Source of the DNA: Pelorhabdus rhamnosifermentans
Lineage (GTDB): Bacteria > Bacillota > Negativicutes > UMGS1260
Direction of reading: 5' to 3'
NCBI RefSeq assembly: GCF_018835585.1
Contig: NZ_JAHGVE010000002.1
Coordinates: 223,665 to 287,664 of the forward strand
Length of the DNA: 64,000 nucleotides
Shown: positions 1 through 10,036 of the stretch, one piece after another
Layout: every line of letters starts with the position of its first letter
Numbering within the stretch: position 1 is the first letter of the stretch
Made by a program: the position numbers and the translations under genes
Notes under the pieces: model-generated
What the model saw: the letters and a program-made list of their open reading frames with translations, nothing else
Told to the model about the DNA's origin: nothing
Databases searched by the model: none

Positions 1-20
1 AGGATGTTTATGCTGCTGCA

Positions 21-58
21 AAATCCTTGTATCTTGCAAGGATTTCTTTGTTTCTTTG
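21..58 (+). terminator. Rho-independent terminator of an upstream gene
   Basis: A 9-bp stem (21-29 pairs with 37-45) is followed by a T-rich tract with single C and G interruptions. It closes a gene that lies to the left of the window. Confidence 0.6.
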
Positions 59-104
59 TAGAAAAAGGTTGAAACACTAATCATTTTTATTGGAGGTAAT
101 TTTG

Positions 105-377
105 GTGCGAGGCGGTCACAATCAGAATACTGGCATGTTCATTTTATTTTTAGTTACAGGTGCAATTATTGGTGGCATACTTGGTGAATTGATTGGTAGT
201 TCTACCCTGCTTGTAGGCATAGCTCCTTATCTTGTAAAAACCTATCCAATTTTAGACGTACCGCCTATGACTCTTAATTTGTACGTTATCCGGTTTGTTG
301 TAGGTTTTGCTTTTTATCCAAACCTTGTTAGTATATTAGGTATTGTGATTGCTGCATTATTATACCGAAGGTTCTAG
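105..377 (+). CDS. DUF4321 family small membrane protein
   Basis: This 90-aa protein has a glycine-rich membrane segment near its N-terminus (FILFLVTGAIIGGILGELI) and a second hydrophobic stretch at its C-terminus, so it is likely anchored by two helices. Its sequence resembles the uncharacterised DUF4321 family, often found just upstream of maf in Clostridia and Negativicutes. The reading frame is open from a TTG at 90, but GGAGG at 92-96 lies inside that extension, so I place the start at GTG 105. No function is known. It probably leads the maf-radC-mre operon, since maf follows 15 bp downstream. Confidence 0.8.
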   Translation: MRGGHNQNTGMFILFLVTGAIIGGILGELIGSSTLLVGIAPYLVKTYPILDVPPMTLNLYVIRFVVGFAFYPNLVSILGIVIAALLYRRF

Positions 378-392
378 GAGGTTTCTTTTTTC

Positions 393-1004
393 ATGACACT
401 TGTTTTAGCTTCGGCATCACCAAGGAGAAAAGCGTTATTAGAGCAGATCGGTGCTGATTTTGTCGTTCGCGTTAGCCAGGTAATTGAAGACAATGATCAG
501 CAGCTTTTACCCCAAAAATTGGTTGTTTTACAAGCCAGGCAAAAGGCTGAAGCAGTGGCGCACGAATGGTTTAATGAATCTGCTGCCAACGCGAGGCAGG
601 ACGTAGTGATTGGTGCAGATACGATTGTTGTTGTTGATGGACAAGTTTATGGCAAACCTCGTGATGGTCAAGATGCTTTTCGTATGCTTACGAAATTGTC
701 AGGGCGTTCGCATCAGGTTATTACAGGTGTTGCTGTTGTTAAACAATCTAAATCCAGTTGCCAAAAATGGACAAGTTTTACAGCGTCTGTTATGACGAAT
801 GTAACCTTTTGTCATTTAAGGCCTGAGACTATTCAGTCTTATATTGCAACAGGTGAACCTTTTGATAAAGCAGGAGCTTATGCTATTCAAGGCAAGGGAA
901 TTTTATTTGTAGAAAAGATTTCAGGAGATTACACCAACGTTGTTGGCCTGCCACTTACGACACTGGCGACTTTACTGACAAAGGTAGGCGTCAAGCTATT
1001 ATGA
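393..1004 (+). CDS. maf: Maf nucleoside triphosphate pyrophosphatase
   Basis: Cytosolic house-cleaning enzyme that hydrolyses non-canonical NTPs (dTTP/UTP-type in the YhdE subfamily) to monophosphates. The 203-aa product starts with the family signature LASASPRRKALLEQIG and carries the central DTIVVVDGQVYGKP loop and the C-terminal GDYTNVVGLPL motif. AGGAGG at 376-381 precedes ATG 393. It overlaps radC by 4 bp (ATGA), which suggests translational coupling. The gene order maf-radC-mreBCD matches Bacillus subtilis. Confidence 0.95.
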   Translation: MTLVLASASPRRKALLEQIGADFVVRVSQVIEDNDQQLLPQKLVVLQARQKAEAVAHEWFNESAANARQDVVIGADTIVVVDGQVYGKPRDGQDAFRMLTKLSGRSHQVITGVAVVKQSKSSCQKWTSFTASVMTNVTFCHLRPETIQSYIATGEPFDKAGAYAIQGKGILFVEKISGDYTNVVGLPLTTLATLLTKVGVKLL

Positions 1005-1696
1005 GCACAGTTGAGCCCCCTATGCTGAAGGAAATGCCTGAGGAAGAACGTCCCAGGGAAAAGCTTCTTAGCAAAGGTGCGGAGGCGCTGAGCAATGTGG
1101 ACTTACTCGCTATTATTCTCCACACGGGTGTGAAAAATGAATCAGTGATTCATTTGGCTGAGCGAGTGCTAAGCCAAACCAATGGCCTTGCTAGGCTAAG
1201 CACTCTATCAGCACCTGAACTCTGTAAAGTGAAGGGAATTGGAGTGGCCAAGGCCGTAACCATTATTGCTACTTTTGAATTGAGTCGGCGCTTAGCTGTT
1301 CTTAGTGAGCAGGAGCGGACCATTATTCATAGTCCACGCGATGCGGCTCTGCTTGTTATGCCGCATCTGAGGTATTTGACAAAGGAACATTTTCTTATTT
1401 TATTGTTGTCAACGAAAAACCATGTTTTAGCTCAGCCGACGATTTCGATTGGTAGTTTAAGTGCTGCCATTGTTCATCCACGGGAGGTATTTCGCGAGGC
1501 AATTAATTATAGTGCTGCCGGAGTTATTTTAGTTCATAATCATCCAAGTGGAGATCCTTTGCCAAGTCAGGAAGATATCAGTTTAACAAAAAAACTCGTT
1601 GAAGCAGGGAAGATGCTTGATATTACTGTCCTTGATCACGTGATTATCGGCGATGGAAAGTATGTTAGTTTTAAAGAAAAGGGCATAATAGAATAA
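1001..1696 (+). CDS. radC: RadC/YsxA, JAB-domain DNA-repair-associated protein
   Basis: The 231-aa protein has an N-terminal helix-hairpin-helix region (CKVKGIGVAKA) and a C-terminal JAB1/MPN metalloprotease-like domain with the zinc signature HNHPSGDPLPSQED. RadC proteins are linked to DNA repair by name and context, but their biochemical role is unsettled. Its ATG sits inside the maf stop codon. Full length for the family. mreB follows 26 bp downstream. Confidence 0.95.
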   Translation: MSTVEPPMLKEMPEEERPREKLLSKGAEALSNVDLLAIILHTGVKNESVIHLAERVLSQTNGLARLSTLSAPELCKVKGIGVAKAVTIIATFELSRRLAVLSEQERTIIHSPRDAALLVMPHLRYLTKEHFLILLLSTKNHVLAQPTISIGSLSAAIVHPREVFREAINYSAAGVILVHNHPSGDPLPSQEDISLTKKLVEAGKMLDITVLDHVIIGDGKYVSFKEKGIIE

Positions 1697-1722
1697 GCGG
1701 TCAACGAAAGGAGTAATTATAG

Positions 1723-2757
<1,035 letters not shown>

Positions 2758-2772
2758 AAGGGAGCCGGCGCA

Positions 2773-3699
2773 GTGCGATTCTTAGGTAAAAAGACGGTCA
2801 TTTTAGTTGTGGCTGTGTTCACTATCCTACTGCTTGCAGGTTCTTTTGCTCACGGAAAAATTCAATTTGCTTTTATTGATAGGGTAGTGACGACAATTCT
2901 TTCTCCTTTTGAATATGCTTTTTCCACGGTGGGGATGAGTCTCCGTCAGATCACGACGGCTACAGGCGAAATTTTCACAGTATATAGGGAAAATCAGGCT
3001 CTTAAGGCGGAAGTTGACAACTATCGTCAAAATAATCTTGATATGACTGAAATTATGGCAGAAAATGATCGGCTCAAAGTCATGCTTGATTATAAACAAG
3101 GGACAAGGCAGTTTGATTTTGTTACAGCCATGGTTGTAGCCCGTGATCCGGGAACTTGGACGAGTGTAATTATTATTAATAAGGGAACAAATGATGGTGT
3201 TACTAAAGATATGCCAGTTGTTACGCCAAAGGGATTAGTGGGTACTGTCATACAGTCTTATCCAACTACAGCAAAGATTCAACTTATTCTTGATCCGCGC
3301 AGTGCTGTCGGAGCGCTTAATCAACGCTCAGATTCCCGTGTTGCCGGGATTGTGGAAGGCAATGGAACGAATCATAATGCGCCCAGGCTTGTGAATCTTG
3401 CACGTGATGCTGATATTGTGCCAGGCGATACGGTTGTTACATCAGGTTTTGGTGGTATTTATCCGAAAGGTTTAGCTGTGGGTGAGGTTCTTGATGTAGT
3501 CAATGATGAGGGTGGTTTATTAAAATATGCTGTCTTGAAGCCTGCAGTAGATTTTGATAAACTAGAAGAAGTATTTGTTATTATTCATTCCCGTGAGCCT
3601 ATTCCGACTTTACCACCTCAAGTAAAATCTGCCACTGATCAGAATACACCTAGTAAGCAAGCTGGAGGAACAGGCACCAAGGGGGTAACTGTGCCGTGA
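2773..3699 (+). CDS. mreC: Rod shape-determining protein MreC
   Basis: Bitopic protein linking MreB to the peptidoglycan synthases. The 308-aa product has one N-terminal membrane helix (about residues 8-26), a coiled coil (about 70-105, ENQALKAEVDNYRQN) and the beta-rich MreC core. The start is GTG 2773 behind AGAAGGGAG. The C-terminus is a Pro/Thr/Gly-rich tail of about 25 residues. It overlaps mreD by 4 bp (GTGA). Confidence 0.95.
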   Translation: MRFLGKKTVILVVAVFTILLLAGSFAHGKIQFAFIDRVVTTILSPFEYAFSTVGMSLRQITTATGEIFTVYRENQALKAEVDNYRQNNLDMTEIMAENDRLKVMLDYKQGTRQFDFVTAMVVARDPGTWTSVIIINKGTNDGVTKDMPVVTPKGLVGTVIQSYPTTAKIQLILDPRSAVGALNQRSDSRVAGIVEGNGTNHNAPRLVNLARDADIVPGDTVVTSGFGGIYPKGLAVGEVLDVVNDEGGLLKYAVLKPAVDFDKLEEVFVIIHSREPIPTLPPQVKSATDQNTPSKQAGGTGTKGVTVP

Positions 3700-4190
3700 A
3701 AACAATCGTGTGGATTGTTGTTATTTGCTTATTGTATATTCTACAATGTGCGTTGATTCCGCTTGTGACACTCAATGGGATAAAACCCGATTTACTGCTT
3801 ATTACAGTATTATCTACAGGACTATTAGTAGGCAAGGAAAAAGGTGTGGCTGTTGGCTTTTTTGCTGGGTTGTTAGCGGATTTAGCATCAGGTGGGGTGT
3901 TTGGTTCTCATACCTTGTCTAAAATGGCTATTGGCTATGGTGCTGGCATGTTAGAACGTAAGGTATTTAAAGAGAATATCTTATTGCCTCTTTTGGCTGT
4001 GATGGTAGCGACTGTTATTCATTCTGTGTTAATGACAGGGATACTTGTATTCTTAGGTTTTAGGGTTGAAATTATTTCGCTCGTTATGCATAATTTATTG
4101 CCACTCTTAGCCTATAATGTCATTGTGGCTGTTCCTATTCATCTCATTATTTATAAAATCAATTATGCGGAAATGTATCGCACGGAATAG
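3696..4190 (+). CDS. mreD: Rod shape-determining protein MreD
   Basis: Polytopic membrane partner of MreC and PBP2 in the elongasome. The 164-aa product is hydrophobic throughout, with about five predicted helices and the typical charged loop (LVGKEKGVAVGFFAGLLADL). The GTG start overlaps the mreC stop. mrdA follows 47 bp downstream, so mreB to mrdA is probably one operon. Confidence 0.93.
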   Translation: MKTIVWIVVICLLYILQCALIPLVTLNGIKPDLLLITVLSTGLLVGKEKGVAVGFFAGLLADLASGGVFGSHTLSKMAIGYGAGMLERKVFKENILLPLLAVMVATVIHSVLMTGILVFLGFRVEIISLVMHNLLPLLAYNVIVAVPIHLIIYKINYAEMYRTE

Positions 4191-4237
4191 GCAGGAATTT
4201 TCCCTGTCTATTTGTCCGTCATGAAAGGAGGGTTGTC

Positions 4238-6031
4238 ATGCTAGTCAAACGCTCAAATTATCGATTGGACTTTTTATTTGTCGTTGTCGTGCTTGTATTT
4301 GTCGCTCTTATTAGTCGTTTGGCTTTTTTGCAAGTCATTCAGGGAAAAAACTATGAGCGTCTGGCAGATGGCAACCGGATTCGTCTTATTCCCATTATGG
4401 CACCACGTGGCAATTTCTATGATCGTAACGGTAATGCCATGATTGCCAATCGACCGGGTTTTACTGTTTCCATTATGCCCACTTCAGGTCCCCTGTCAGA
4501 CGATGTGGTTCAGAAACTAGCGACGATTTTAAATATGAAAGTGGATGAGGTTCGCCAAAAGGTAAGTCAGCCTTCAGCTAATTTTGAACCCATTCGCGTG
4601 AAGAGTGATATTGGGCCCGATGTTGTCACTAAGATTGAAGAACGGCGCAGTGAATTGCCTGGAGTCATGATTGAAATTCAGCCTATTCGCAGTTATATTT
4701 ATAATGAATTGGCAGCGCATATATTTGGCTATGTAAGTGAAATCAATGATACGGAATTAGAAGAAAAAAAAGCGGCTGGGTATAAATCCGGTGATATTAT
4801 CGGGAAATTCGGTTTGGAAAAAGTATACGACAAAGAATTACGCGGCTCAGATGGCGGAAATCAGGTTGAAGTGGATGTAATGGGGCATCCTGTTCAGGTG
4901 CTTGGCAAAAAAGAACCGATTCCAGGGAATAATTTAGTATTAACCATTGACGCCAATATTCAAAAAGCTGCGGAAGATGCGATTGATAAGCAGCTCGCTT
5001 ATTTACAGGCGCGGACACAGTTTCGTCGTGCCAAAGCAGCCAGCGCCATTGTCATGAATCCGAAGACAGGTGCAATTATAGCCATGGTATCGCGGCCGAC
5101 ATTTAATCCAAATTCTTTTAGTACAGGCATTTCTTCAAAAGACTGGAAGGTACTTAACGACAATCCTTATAATCCAATGGAAAATAAGTCTATTTCCGGG
5201 GAATATCCGCCAGGATCGACATTTAAAATTGTTACAGGTTCAGCGGCTTTAGAACTTGGCAAGGTGACACCAGAAGAGAAAATTTTAGATACAGGCAAGC
5301 ATTGGATTATTCCTAAAACAAATGCCGATGGAGAAGCTTTAGGCTGGATTAATTTTAAAGAGGCTTTAACCAAGTCTGATAATGTATATTTTTATGAAAT
5401 GGGCAATCGACTGGGAATTGATAATTTAGAGAAATATGCCAGAGCTTTTGGCTTAGGTGCTGTTACAGGTATCAATTTGCCAGGTGAAGCAGACGGTCTT
5501 GTAGCCAATCAAAGGTACAAGAAAAAAGTTTATGATGAAGATTGGTATTTAGCGGAAACTTTTGATGCGGCCATCGGCCAGGGCTTTCAGCTGGTTACAC
5601 CGCTTCAGATTGCGCAATTGATGGAGCAGATTGCCAACGGCGGCCATCGTTACAGGCCGTATGTTGTGAGTCAGATTACGGACAATAATGGTGAAGTGCT
5701 AAAAAGTTTTGGACCAGAAGAAACAGGACATATTGATTTATCACCAGCTACGTTAAATTTGATTCGTGAGTCTTTGCGTGATGTTGCCAAAGAGGGAGGA
5801 ACGGCTGGGCAAGTATTTGGTAATTTCCCTGTCCCTATTGCCGGTAAAACGGGTACAGCAGAAAATTCACATGGCGATGATCATAGTTGGTTTGTAGCCT
5901 ATGGACCGTATGATGATCCGGATATTGTTGTTGTTGTACTCGTTGCTCAAGGCGGTTATGGTGCTTCAGCAGCTGTGCCAATCGCCGAGACTATTTTGCG
6001 TGCGGCCTTTAATCTTCCCAGTCAACCTTAA
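4238..6031 (+). CDS. mrdA: Penicillin-binding protein 2 (elongation transpeptidase)
   Basis: Class B transpeptidase that cross-links peptidoglycan during lateral growth, partner of RodA. The 597-aa protein has an N-terminal membrane helix (about 9-28), a dimerisation domain beginning APRGNFYDRNG, and the transpeptidase triad: STFK at about 326-329, SDN at about 380 and KTGTAE at about 537. Length fits the PBP2/MrdA family. AAAGGAGGG precedes the ATG, and a terminator follows the stop. Confidence 0.96.
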   Translation: MLVKRSNYRLDFLFVVVVLVFVALISRLAFLQVIQGKNYERLADGNRIRLIPIMAPRGNFYDRNGNAMIANRPGFTVSIMPTSGPLSDDVVQKLATILNMKVDEVRQKVSQPSANFEPIRVKSDIGPDVVTKIEERRSELPGVMIEIQPIRSYIYNELAAHIFGYVSEINDTELEEKKAAGYKSGDIIGKFGLEKVYDKELRGSDGGNQVEVDVMGHPVQVLGKKEPIPGNNLVLTIDANIQKAAEDAIDKQLAYLQARTQFRRAKAASAIVMNPKTGAIIAMVSRPTFNPNSFSTGISSKDWKVLNDNPYNPMENKSISGEYPPGSTFKIVTGSAALELGKVTPEEKILDTGKHWIIPKTNADGEALGWINFKEALTKSDNVYFYEMGNRLGIDNLEKYARAFGLGAVTGINLPGEADGLVANQRYKKKVYDEDWYLAETFDAAIGQGFQLVTPLQIAQLMEQIANGGHRYRPYVVSQITDNNGEVLKSFGPEETGHIDLSPATLNLIRESLRDVAKEGGTAGQVFGNFPVPIAGKTGTAENSHGDDHSWFVAYGPYDDPDIVVVVLVAQGGYGASAAVPIAETILRAAFNLPSQP

Positions 6032-6054
6032 GTTTTAGCGTTAATGAAATTGTG

Positions 6055-6090
6055 AGTCTATATTACATTTGTGTGATATAGACTTTTTTT
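6055..6090 (+). terminator. Terminator after mrdA
   Basis: An 8-9 bp stem (AGTCTATAT with ATATAGACT) is followed directly by seven T residues. It separates the mre/mrdA operon from the min operon. Confidence 0.8.
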
Positions 6091-6218
6091 ACAGGAATAA
6101 TTATTCCTTAAAAAAAGCCTAATAACTCCTCTAATAGGGCAGGAAAATCTAGAAATAACGCGAACTTTTTTAAGTAGCATCAATTAAATGATAACAGGAG
6201 TAAATTAGGAGTATGCTC

Positions 6219-6878
6219 ATGCGTGAGATGATTGTTTTTAAAGGTTATCGAGATGGCTTGGAACTTATTATTGATGAGTCGGCAGAATTTGGGGCGATAT
6301 TATCGCAGCTTAAGAACAAACTAGATTCTGCGACAAATTTTTTTATGCAAGGTGCCATGGTGAAGATTCCTGCGGTCACCCATCTTTTTACTGACAGTCA
6401 GCAGCAGCAGATTTATCGCTTGTTGGCTGATTATGGTCTTACCTTAAAGGAAGAAGAGCCGGAAGTTCTGGAAAATCAGGCAAGTTCTCAAGATGTTGAG
6501 CTTGCTGAAGGGGCTATTTCATGCAGTGTAAATCAAGAAAACTATGAAACAAATGCATTTATTGTAAAAAGAACACTGCGTAATGGACAATGCGTAAAAC
6601 ATACAGGTGCTGTTGTTGTTCTTGGTGATGTCAATCCGGGTGCGGAAGTTGTTGCAGGCGGCGATATCATGATTTTTGGTGCTTGTCGGGGTGTCGTTCA
6701 TGCTGGATCAGAAGGAAATGAGCAAGCAACAATTACTGCCAATCGACTTCAGGCCATGCAAATCCGTATTGCCGATATGATTGCCCGGTCACCTGATAGT
6801 CAAGTAACACCGCGTGACTGTGCCGAACGAGCAAGAATTGCCGATGGACAGGTTATTATTGAACCTGCGCACAAATAA
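6219..6878 (+). CDS. minC: Septum site-determining protein MinC
   Basis: Inhibitor of FtsZ ring assembly, brought to the membrane by MinD. The 219-aa product has a MinC_N-like half (to about residue 100) and a right-handed beta-helix C-domain with the signature GDVNPGAEVVAGGDIMIFG. An upstream ATG at 6213 is also in frame, but the ribosome binding site GGAGT (6208-6212) abuts it, so ATG 6219 is the better start. minD follows 15 bp downstream. Confidence 0.93.
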   Translation: MREMIVFKGYRDGLELIIDESAEFGAILSQLKNKLDSATNFFMQGAMVKIPAVTHLFTDSQQQQIYRLLADYGLTLKEEEPEVLENQASSQDVELAEGAISCSVNQENYETNAFIVKRTLRNGQCVKHTGAVVVLGDVNPGAEVVAGGDIMIFGACRGVVHAGSEGNEQATITANRLQAMQIRIADMIARSPDSQVTPRDCAERARIADGQVIIEPAHK

Positions 6879-6893
6879 GGGGGAGCACACTAC

Positions 6894-7685
6894 ATGGGGG
6901 AAGTTATTGTTATTACTTCTGGAAAAGGCGGCGTAGGAAAGACTACGACAACAGCTAATTTGGGAACGGGGTTTGCCTTGCTTGGTAAAAAAGTGGTGTT
7001 AGTTGATACCGATATTGGACTTCGTAATCTTGATGTTGTTATGGGGCTGGAAAATCGGATTGTCTATGATCTTGTGGATGTTACAGACGGAAACTGCCGT
7101 TTAAAGCAGGCGCTTATTCGCGATAAACGTTATGAAACGCTTTATCTCTTACCTGCTGCGCAAACGCGTGATAAAAATGCTGTCAGTCCTGACCAAATGA
7201 AACAACTATGTCAAGAACTTGCCGAAGAATTCGATTATGTGATTATTGATTGTCCAGCAGGTATTGAACAAGGGTTTAAGAATGCCATAGCAGGTGCCGA
7301 TCAGGCCATTATTGTAACGACACCGGAAGTTTCTGCTGTTCGCGATGCTGATCGGATTATTGGACTATTAGAATCAGAGGGAAAGTGTCATCCTAAACTT
7401 GTCGTGAATCGTATTCGGCCACTCATGGTAAAAAAGGGCGATATGATGAATATTGACGACATCATTGAAATACTTGCTGTAGATCTTCTTGGCATTATTC
7501 CTGAAGATGAATTTATTGTTGTTTCAACGAATCGTGGGGAACCGGCTGTTACCAATCCTGCGTCGCTGGCAGGTATGGCTTACAAAAATATTGTCAGACG
7601 TCTGCTAGGCGAAAATGTTCCACTCATGATACTAGAAGTACATGAGGGCTTTTTTGAACGATTGAAAAAATTGTTTGGCGTTTAA
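6894..7685 (+). CDS. minD: Septum site-determining ATPase MinD
   Basis: ParA-type ATPase that carries MinC to the membrane. The 263-aa product has the deviant Walker A KGGVGKTT (residues 11-18), the switch motif DTDIGLRNLD and a C-terminal amphipathic membrane-targeting helix (GFFERLKKLFGV). It sits in a minC-minD-minE operon, 12 bp from minE. Confidence 0.97.
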   Translation: MGEVIVITSGKGGVGKTTTTANLGTGFALLGKKVVLVDTDIGLRNLDVVMGLENRIVYDLVDVTDGNCRLKQALIRDKRYETLYLLPAAQTRDKNAVSPDQMKQLCQELAEEFDYVIIDCPAGIEQGFKNAIAGADQAIIVTTPEVSAVRDADRIIGLLESEGKCHPKLVVNRIRPLMVKKGDMMNIDDIIEILAVDLLGIIPEDEFIVVSTNRGEPAVTNPASLAGMAYKNIVRRLLGENVPLMILEVHEGFFERLKKLFGV

Positions 7686-7697
7686 GGAGGATGGCGA

Positions 7698-7976
7698 ATG
7701 TTGGAATTACTGCAAAGAATGTTTGGAAAAAGTAAAATTTCATCCAAAGAAGTTGCGAAAGAACGTCTTCGCCTGGTACTTGTTCATGACAGGGCGAATG
7801 TTTCTCCGCAATTGATGGAAATACTAAAAGAGGATATGATTCGTGTTATTTCAAATTATATGGAAGTCAATGAACAAGAGATGGAAGTGAATTTTACGAA
7901 GACAAATTCTTCCGTTGCCCTTGTAGCAAATATTCCTGTCAATCATATGAAACGCAATCGCTTTAATCAAGACTAA
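7698..7976 (+). CDS. minE: Cell division topological specificity factor MinE
   Basis: Stimulates MinD ATPase and drives Min oscillation. The 92-aa product has an N-terminal amphipathic helix (LLQRMFGKSKISSKEVAKERLR) containing the MinD-contacting segment and a C-terminal dimerisation domain (MEVNFTKTNSSVALVANIPV). AAGGAGG precedes the ATG. B. subtilis has no MinE, so this species uses an E. coli-style oscillator inside the same syntenic block. Confidence 0.93.
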   Translation: MLELLQRMFGKSKISSKEVAKERLRLVLVHDRANVSPQLMEILKEDMIRVISNYMEVNEQEMEVNFTKTNSSVALVANIPVNHMKRNRFNQD

Positions 7977-8021
7977 CGGAGTGTGCTAGAAAATTTACTA
8001 AAATTTTTTTCTTGATGATTC

Positions 8022-8050
8022 TAGACGAAGGCGGCAAATACGATTATAAT
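8022..8050 (+). promoter_or_regulatory. Candidate sigma-A promoter of rodA
   Basis: TAGACG (8022-8027) and TATAAT (8045-8050) are separated by 17 bp, and the rodA start lies 38 bp downstream. The -10 is consensus and the -35 matches 4 of 6 positions. Confidence 0.5.
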
Positions 8051-8087
8051 AGATAAGGTTATATTCTACAATTAGGGGATGCCTATC

Positions 8088-9194
8088 ATGCTGAATCAAC
8101 GCCTACTCCGGAATTTAGATTATGTGTTGATTACAGTAACGATACTCTTACTGCTGATTAGTTTAGCCATTATTGGCAGTGCCACACATATTAATACACC
8201 AAGTGAGGAGCGCTATTGGTATGTTCAGCGACAGGGTATTTTTGCTGCAATTAATATTTTTATTGTTTTTATCATGTTGCATTTTGATTATAAGACGCTT
8301 GGGAGATGGGCTAATTTTCTTTATGGATTGAACATGGTTATGTTGCTTGCTGTCATGTTTATTGGTCAATCAGCCTTAGGTGCGCAACGATGGATTCAGC
8401 TCGGTCCGATTAATTTGCAGCCATCAGAGTTTTCAAAATTAATTATGATCATTTCATTGGCCCATATGCTTGATAAGCGGGCAGGACAACTTAATACGTA
8501 CCGAGAAATTTTACCCATTTTTATTTATGTGGGAATTCCTTTTCTCCTTGTTTTAAAACAACCTGATTTGGGTACGGCTCTTGTATTTGGTGCCATTCTT
8601 TTAGGCATGATATTTATTGCTGGTGTCAGTGTCAAGCATTTGCTTACTCTCATGGGGGGGGCACTTGCACTTATGCCTGTTTTTTGGCTCTTCCTTAAAG
8701 ATTATCAAAAGAAACGGCTTACTGTATTTCTCGACCCGAATGTTGATCCATTAGGTTCAGGCTATCATATTATTCAGTCGAAAATTGCCATCGGTTCAGG
8801 AATGCTTTTTGGAAAAGGGCTGTTTGGTGGAACGCAGAGTCAACTGAATTTCCTGCCTGAAAATCATACGGACTTTATCTTTGCTGTTATTGGTGAGGAA
8901 CTCGGATTTATCGGTGCCGTCATTATTTTGTTATTGTATTTTATCTTGCTTTATCGGGGAATAAAAATTGCTGGAGTGGCTCGAGATAATTTTGGTGTTA
9001 TTTTAGCCACCGGAATTACGTCCATGCTTACTTTTCATGTGCTTGTCAATGTGGGCATGACTGCTGGAATTATGCCAGTCACAGGTATTCCTTTACCCCT
9101 TATGAGCTATGGTGTCAGTTCTTTAACAACGAACATGGTGAGTATTGGTATTTTGCTGAATATTTATATGCGAAGACAAAAAATCTTGTTTTAA
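8088..9194 (+). CDS. rodA: Rod shape-determining glycosyltransferase RodA (SEDS family)
   Basis: Membrane peptidoglycan polymerase of the SEDS family that pairs with PBP2. The 368-aa protein is polytopic (about ten helices) and has the family segments LQPSEFSKL, PDLGTA, LPENHTDFIFAVIGEELGF and the C-terminal GIPLPLMSYG. ATG 8079 is also in frame, but the AGGGGAT ribosome binding site (8074-8080) overlaps it, so ATG 8088 is chosen. FtsW is the alternative; the context next to mrdA/min and the length favour RodA. Confidence 0.93.
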   Translation: MLNQRLLRNLDYVLITVTILLLLISLAIIGSATHINTPSEERYWYVQRQGIFAAINIFIVFIMLHFDYKTLGRWANFLYGLNMVMLLAVMFIGQSALGAQRWIQLGPINLQPSEFSKLIMIISLAHMLDKRAGQLNTYREILPIFIYVGIPFLLVLKQPDLGTALVFGAILLGMIFIAGVSVKHLLTLMGGALALMPVFWLFLKDYQKKRLTVFLDPNVDPLGSGYHIIQSKIAIGSGMLFGKGLFGGTQSQLNFLPENHTDFIFAVIGEELGFIGAVIILLLYFILLYRGIKIAGVARDNFGVILATGITSMLTFHVLVNVGMTAGIMPVTGIPLPLMSYGVSSLTTNMVSIGILLNIYMRRQKILF

Positions 9195-9198
9195 AAGA

Positions 9199-9227
9199 TA
9201 CACAACTTTTGGTTGTGTATTTTTTTA
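9199..9227 (+). terminator. Terminator after rodA
   Basis: Stem ATACACAAC/GTTGTGTAT with loop TTTTG is followed by seven T residues. It ends the min-rodA unit. Confidence 0.85.
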
Positions 9228-9296
9228 TTTTATTATTAAAATAAGTCTTGCTGTCATATAGTAGTAGCGAACGTCGTCGACAGTGAGGTGAATTCA

Positions 9297-10025
9297 ATGC
9301 TTCGGAAATTGAAAAAAATATTTTTTAAAGAATCATCACAACCTGATTATTGGTACTATCCTGATGAACCCATTGATTATGGTTGGCTCAAGCGGAGCCT
9401 GAGTGCTGCGCTGATTTTTGGCATTGTTTATTTTGCTAGTATTTCTGATACTTATGTGGGGGGAATGGTCGTTGATGGTGTACGCCAAGTCATGACGACA
9501 GAGACGGATGTAACTTTTTTTACTAATCAAATTTCGCCTTATTTACCACAAAGTGTAGCAGCTTTTGTTCCCAAACGACTGCCAGAGCTGGTTCATCCCG
9601 TCGATCCTTTTCAATACATGAGTAAACCTGTTGATGGGAAACTTGTTACGCGCTTTGGCGGCCAAGCTCAGCCTGCAGTAGCTTCCTCATTAGCCACAGA
9701 TACATCGAATGTGCCGAGTAGCGCAGGGATTGCCATTGCGGCGCAGATAGGGAGTCCCGTGCGCGCGGCGGCTCAAGGAACGATTAAAGAAGTGAGTGCG
9801 AATGCTAATGGTCAAGTAGTGAAGATCACGCACAGCCAGGCTTTAGAAACGGTGTATATGGGTCTTACGGATTTGCTTGTAGCACCACAGGATAAGGTAA
9901 CACAAGGACAGGTTATTGGCAGAGTTGCCAAAGGACCGCAGAATAATGGAATTTGTTATTTTGAAGTGCATGATCAAGGTCAGCCGATTGATCCCCTATT
10001 GCGCTTAAAAGACGCCTATCCATAA
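9297..10025 (+). CDS. spoIVFA: SpoIVFA-like protein with degenerate LytM (M23) domain
   Basis: The 242-aa protein has an N-terminal cytoplasmic segment, one membrane helix (about 33-50, LSAALIFGIVYFASI) and a C-terminal LytM/M23 fold (about 110-240). In active LytM enzymes zinc is bound by HxxxD and HxH; here the first site reads SSAGIAIAA and the second reads CYFEVHD, so the key ligands are largely missing. That, its place directly before an M50 protease, and synteny with B. subtilis spoIVFA-spoIVFB-rplU suggest a SpoIVFA-type scaffold that controls the protease. GAGGTG at 9285-9290 favours ATG 9297 over GTG 9288. A generic M23 annotation is the alternative. Confidence 0.75.
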   Translation: MLRKLKKIFFKESSQPDYWYYPDEPIDYGWLKRSLSAALIFGIVYFASISDTYVGGMVVDGVRQVMTTETDVTFFTNQISPYLPQSVAAFVPKRLPELVHPVDPFQYMSKPVDGKLVTRFGGQAQPAVASSLATDTSNVPSSAGIAIAAQIGSPVRAAAQGTIKEVSANANGQVVKITHSQALETVYMGLTDLLVAPQDKVTQGQVIGRVAKGPQNNGICYFEVHDQGQPIDPLLRLKDAYP

Positions 10026-10036
10026 GAAAGGAAGGG

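Noticed and set aside
9297-10025. Active M23 endopeptidase
   Set aside because: The fold is present but the zinc-binding histidines are missing, so a structural role is preferred.
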